From the NCBI GenBank assembly GCA_027488935.1, contig JAIYAP010000025.1:1-64000 (forward strand): DNA of 64,000 bases. Direction: 5' to 3'. Source of the DNA: Saprospiraceae bacterium. GTDB taxonomy: Bacteria; Bacteroidota; Bacteroidia; Chitinophagales; Saprospiraceae. Of this stretch, positions 62,906 through 64,000 are shown piece after piece (position 1 is the first letter of the stretch; every line of letters starts with the position of its first letter). The position numbers and the translations under genes are program-made. The notes beneath the pieces are model-generated. The model saw only the letters and a list, made by a program, of their open reading frames with translations, was not told the DNA's origin and made no database searches.

Positions 62906-63676
62906 ATGCAAGAAAGTCCAATTAGAGTTTTAGTTTTTGGTTCGACAGGAACGGGTAAAACGAGCCTATGCAACACCTTAACGGGTGAACATCAACGCGT
63001 AAGCAACTCTGCAAATGGGGTAACATTCCAATCTTCCACTTTTGCACCGTTCAAGTACAAGGGTTCTGATGTAATCGTAGTTGATACAATTGGTCTCAAC
63101 GAAAGCGATAAAGGAACAGTTTCTTCTGGAGATGCAATAACTGCGTTAATAAACCTCTTAAAAGAGTCAAAAAAAGGATATAATTTACTTATCCAGGTTA
63201 TGAGAATGCCCAGAATCACAAAAGATGTAGTGAACAACTACAAGTTTTTTTATGATGTGGTCAGTCAGAGAAAAATTCCTATAGTATTAGTTGTTACTGG
63301 GTGTGAGAATGAAGAACCAATGTCAAAATGGGTTGTTGAAAACAAGGCAGCGTTCAGTACAAATGAGTTGGAGTATTCTGAAATTTTGGCAACTTGTTTT
63401 GCAGTGGGAGGAAGGTTTGAATCAATATTTTCAGGATTACGGAATGAGTCGAAGGAACTCGTTATTGACGCCATCGGTAAGTTTTCGACTCTTTCGCCTG
63501 TTACTTTGTATAAAGACGAATTTCAATTTATTAGAGTTCTAAAAAGGTCATGGAATTGGTTTTGTGATACAGCCAAACTAAACTGGCATATCAACATTCT
63601 GAAAGACATAATGAAAATATTGATGTCTATGGGAATGAGTGAACCCGAAGCAAGAAAAAAAGCCGATGAATTATAA
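62906..63676 (+). CDS. GIMAP/AIG1-like P-loop GTPase, cargo next to the recombinase
   Basis: 256 residues. GTPase motifs: P-loop GSTGTGKT (12-19), Walker B/G3 DTIGL (60-64) and a G4-like TGCE (131-134) in place of NKxD, as in the AIG1/GIMAP and related septin-like GTPases. No signal peptide; the C-terminal ~60 residues are helical with Trp-rich KRSWNWFCDTAKLNWH, perhaps for membrane contact. AT-rich codon use sets it apart from the chromosomal genes to the left. The membrane protein gene starts 14 bp downstream, so the two probably function together. Bacterial GIMAP-like GTPases occur in defence and conflict loci; a defence role here is inference from context. Confidence 0.85.
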   Translation: MQESPIRVLVFGSTGTGKTSLCNTLTGEHQRVSNSANGVTFQSSTFAPFKYKGSDVIVVDTIGLNESDKGTVSSGDAITALINLLKESKKGYNLLIQVMRMPRITKDVVNNYKFFYDVVSQRKIPIVLVVTGCENEEPMSKWVVENKAAFSTNELEYSEILATCFAVGGRFESIFSGLRNESKELVIDAIGKFSTLSPVTLYKDEFQFIRVLKRSWNWFCDTAKLNWHINILKDIMKILMSMGMSEPEARKKADEL

Positions 63677-63690
63677 AAGAGTTCAAACGA

Positions 63691-64000
63691 ATGGAAAATT
63701 TTGAAAAACTTTTTGGCACGATTCAAAGTGTTATCACCGTTATTGGTGTAGTTGTAGGTGCAATATGGACATACATCCTCTTTATAAAGAATCGGCAAAT
63801 TCGCCCTAAAGCAGATGTTGAGCATAAAATTGAAATCGGTAAAATAAAAGATAAAAATTTTTTGATTGTAACGCTGCATATTACAATTAAAAATTACGGA
63901 CAAGTTCTTTTACCTATAAAATCATATATCATTGATGTTCAGCAATTACTACCCTCAAAACAGGTAAATAACAGAATTGAAGGCGAGTATTTTTTAACAA
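63691..64000 (+). CDS. N-terminally membrane-anchored protein, 3' end beyond the window
   Basis: 103 codons open to the right edge from the ATG at 63691 (MENFEKLFGTIQSVITVIG). One membrane segment at residues ~13-33 (SVITVIGVVVGAIWTYILFI), followed by basic residues, then a soluble beta-rich part (NFLIVTLHITIKNYGQVLLP) that looks like an Ig-type fold. No family recognised. Located 14 bp behind the GTPase gene, same AT-rich composition, so a two-gene cassette is likely. Confidence 0.8.
   Translation, partial: MENFEKLFGTIQSVITVIGVVVGAIWTYILFIKNRQIRPKADVEHKIEIGKIKDKNFLIVTLHITIKNYGQVLLPIKSYIIDVQQLLPSKQVNNRIEGEYFLT

Overview
The window reads as a chromosomal segment of a Bacteroidota bacterium, most likely of the Saprospiria (Haliscomenobacter/Lewinella-like). 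The evidence is the set of type IX secretion (T9SS) parts (PorU, PorV, a PorP/SprF protein), many large T9SS client proteins with C-terminal sorting domains, and promoters of the Bacteroidota type (TTG, 17-23 nt, TAnnTTTG). I saw no rRNA, tRNA or CRISPR array. Functional names come from motifs and family resemblance read by eye; no database search was run.

Layout. (1) 1-11.15 kb, minus strand: a beta-helix surface protein followed by a giant Calx-beta/GEVED adhesin that runs off the left edge. Its 14 Calx-beta domains fall into a ~1.9 kb higher-order repeat present three times. (2) 11.87-17.83 kb, plus strand: a Tat-signal protein of unknown function, then six phage-tail-collar (MdpB-like) proteins arranged as two A-B-C triplets, with a GNAT acetyltransferase, a DUF6916-like protein and a methyltransferase-like protein between them. 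(3) 17.9-29.0 kb, minus strand: three paralogous ~1200-residue secreted metzincin proteases. One has lost the first zinc-binding histidine (Gln354). (4) 29.3-33.6 kb, minus: di-haem peroxidase, LysE-type exporter, GH130 lipoprotein and FucP-like sugar transporter. (5) 33.6-34.4 kb: a gene-free mosaic of short repeats and palindromes. (6) 34.4-46.0 kb, minus: two T9SS propeller proteins with nearly identical sorting tails, then a PKD-repeat type B adhesin preceded by its PorP/SprF partner. (7) 46.2-51.6 kb: an orphan xisI inside inverted repeats, an hpf-dps pair, an alpha/beta hydrolase with a DUF6064 membrane protein, a YhcG-type nuclease and an SDR-type threonine dehydrogenase. (8) 51.8-60.3 kb, plus: porU-porV, a marR gene with a well-defined operator, a DUF6069-like membrane protein, an esterase, a CDGSH protein and a DUF1415 protein.

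(9) 60.3-64.0 kb looks like accessory DNA. A 587-residue tyrosine recombinase with three N-terminal Trp-rich repeats is followed by two related palindromic sites. Both have the form 15-bp arm, 7-bp centre, 15-bp arm, which is the geometry of a tyrosine-recombinase core site. A lone half-site follows. Next come two AT-rich cargo genes, a GIMAP/AIG1-like GTPase and a membrane-anchored protein that runs off the right edge. A Bacteroidota promoter at the end of the recombinase gene points into this array. The arrangement recalls an integron (recombinase, promoter, palindromic sites, cassette) but lacks canonical attC motifs. It is my main candidate for an undescribed system.
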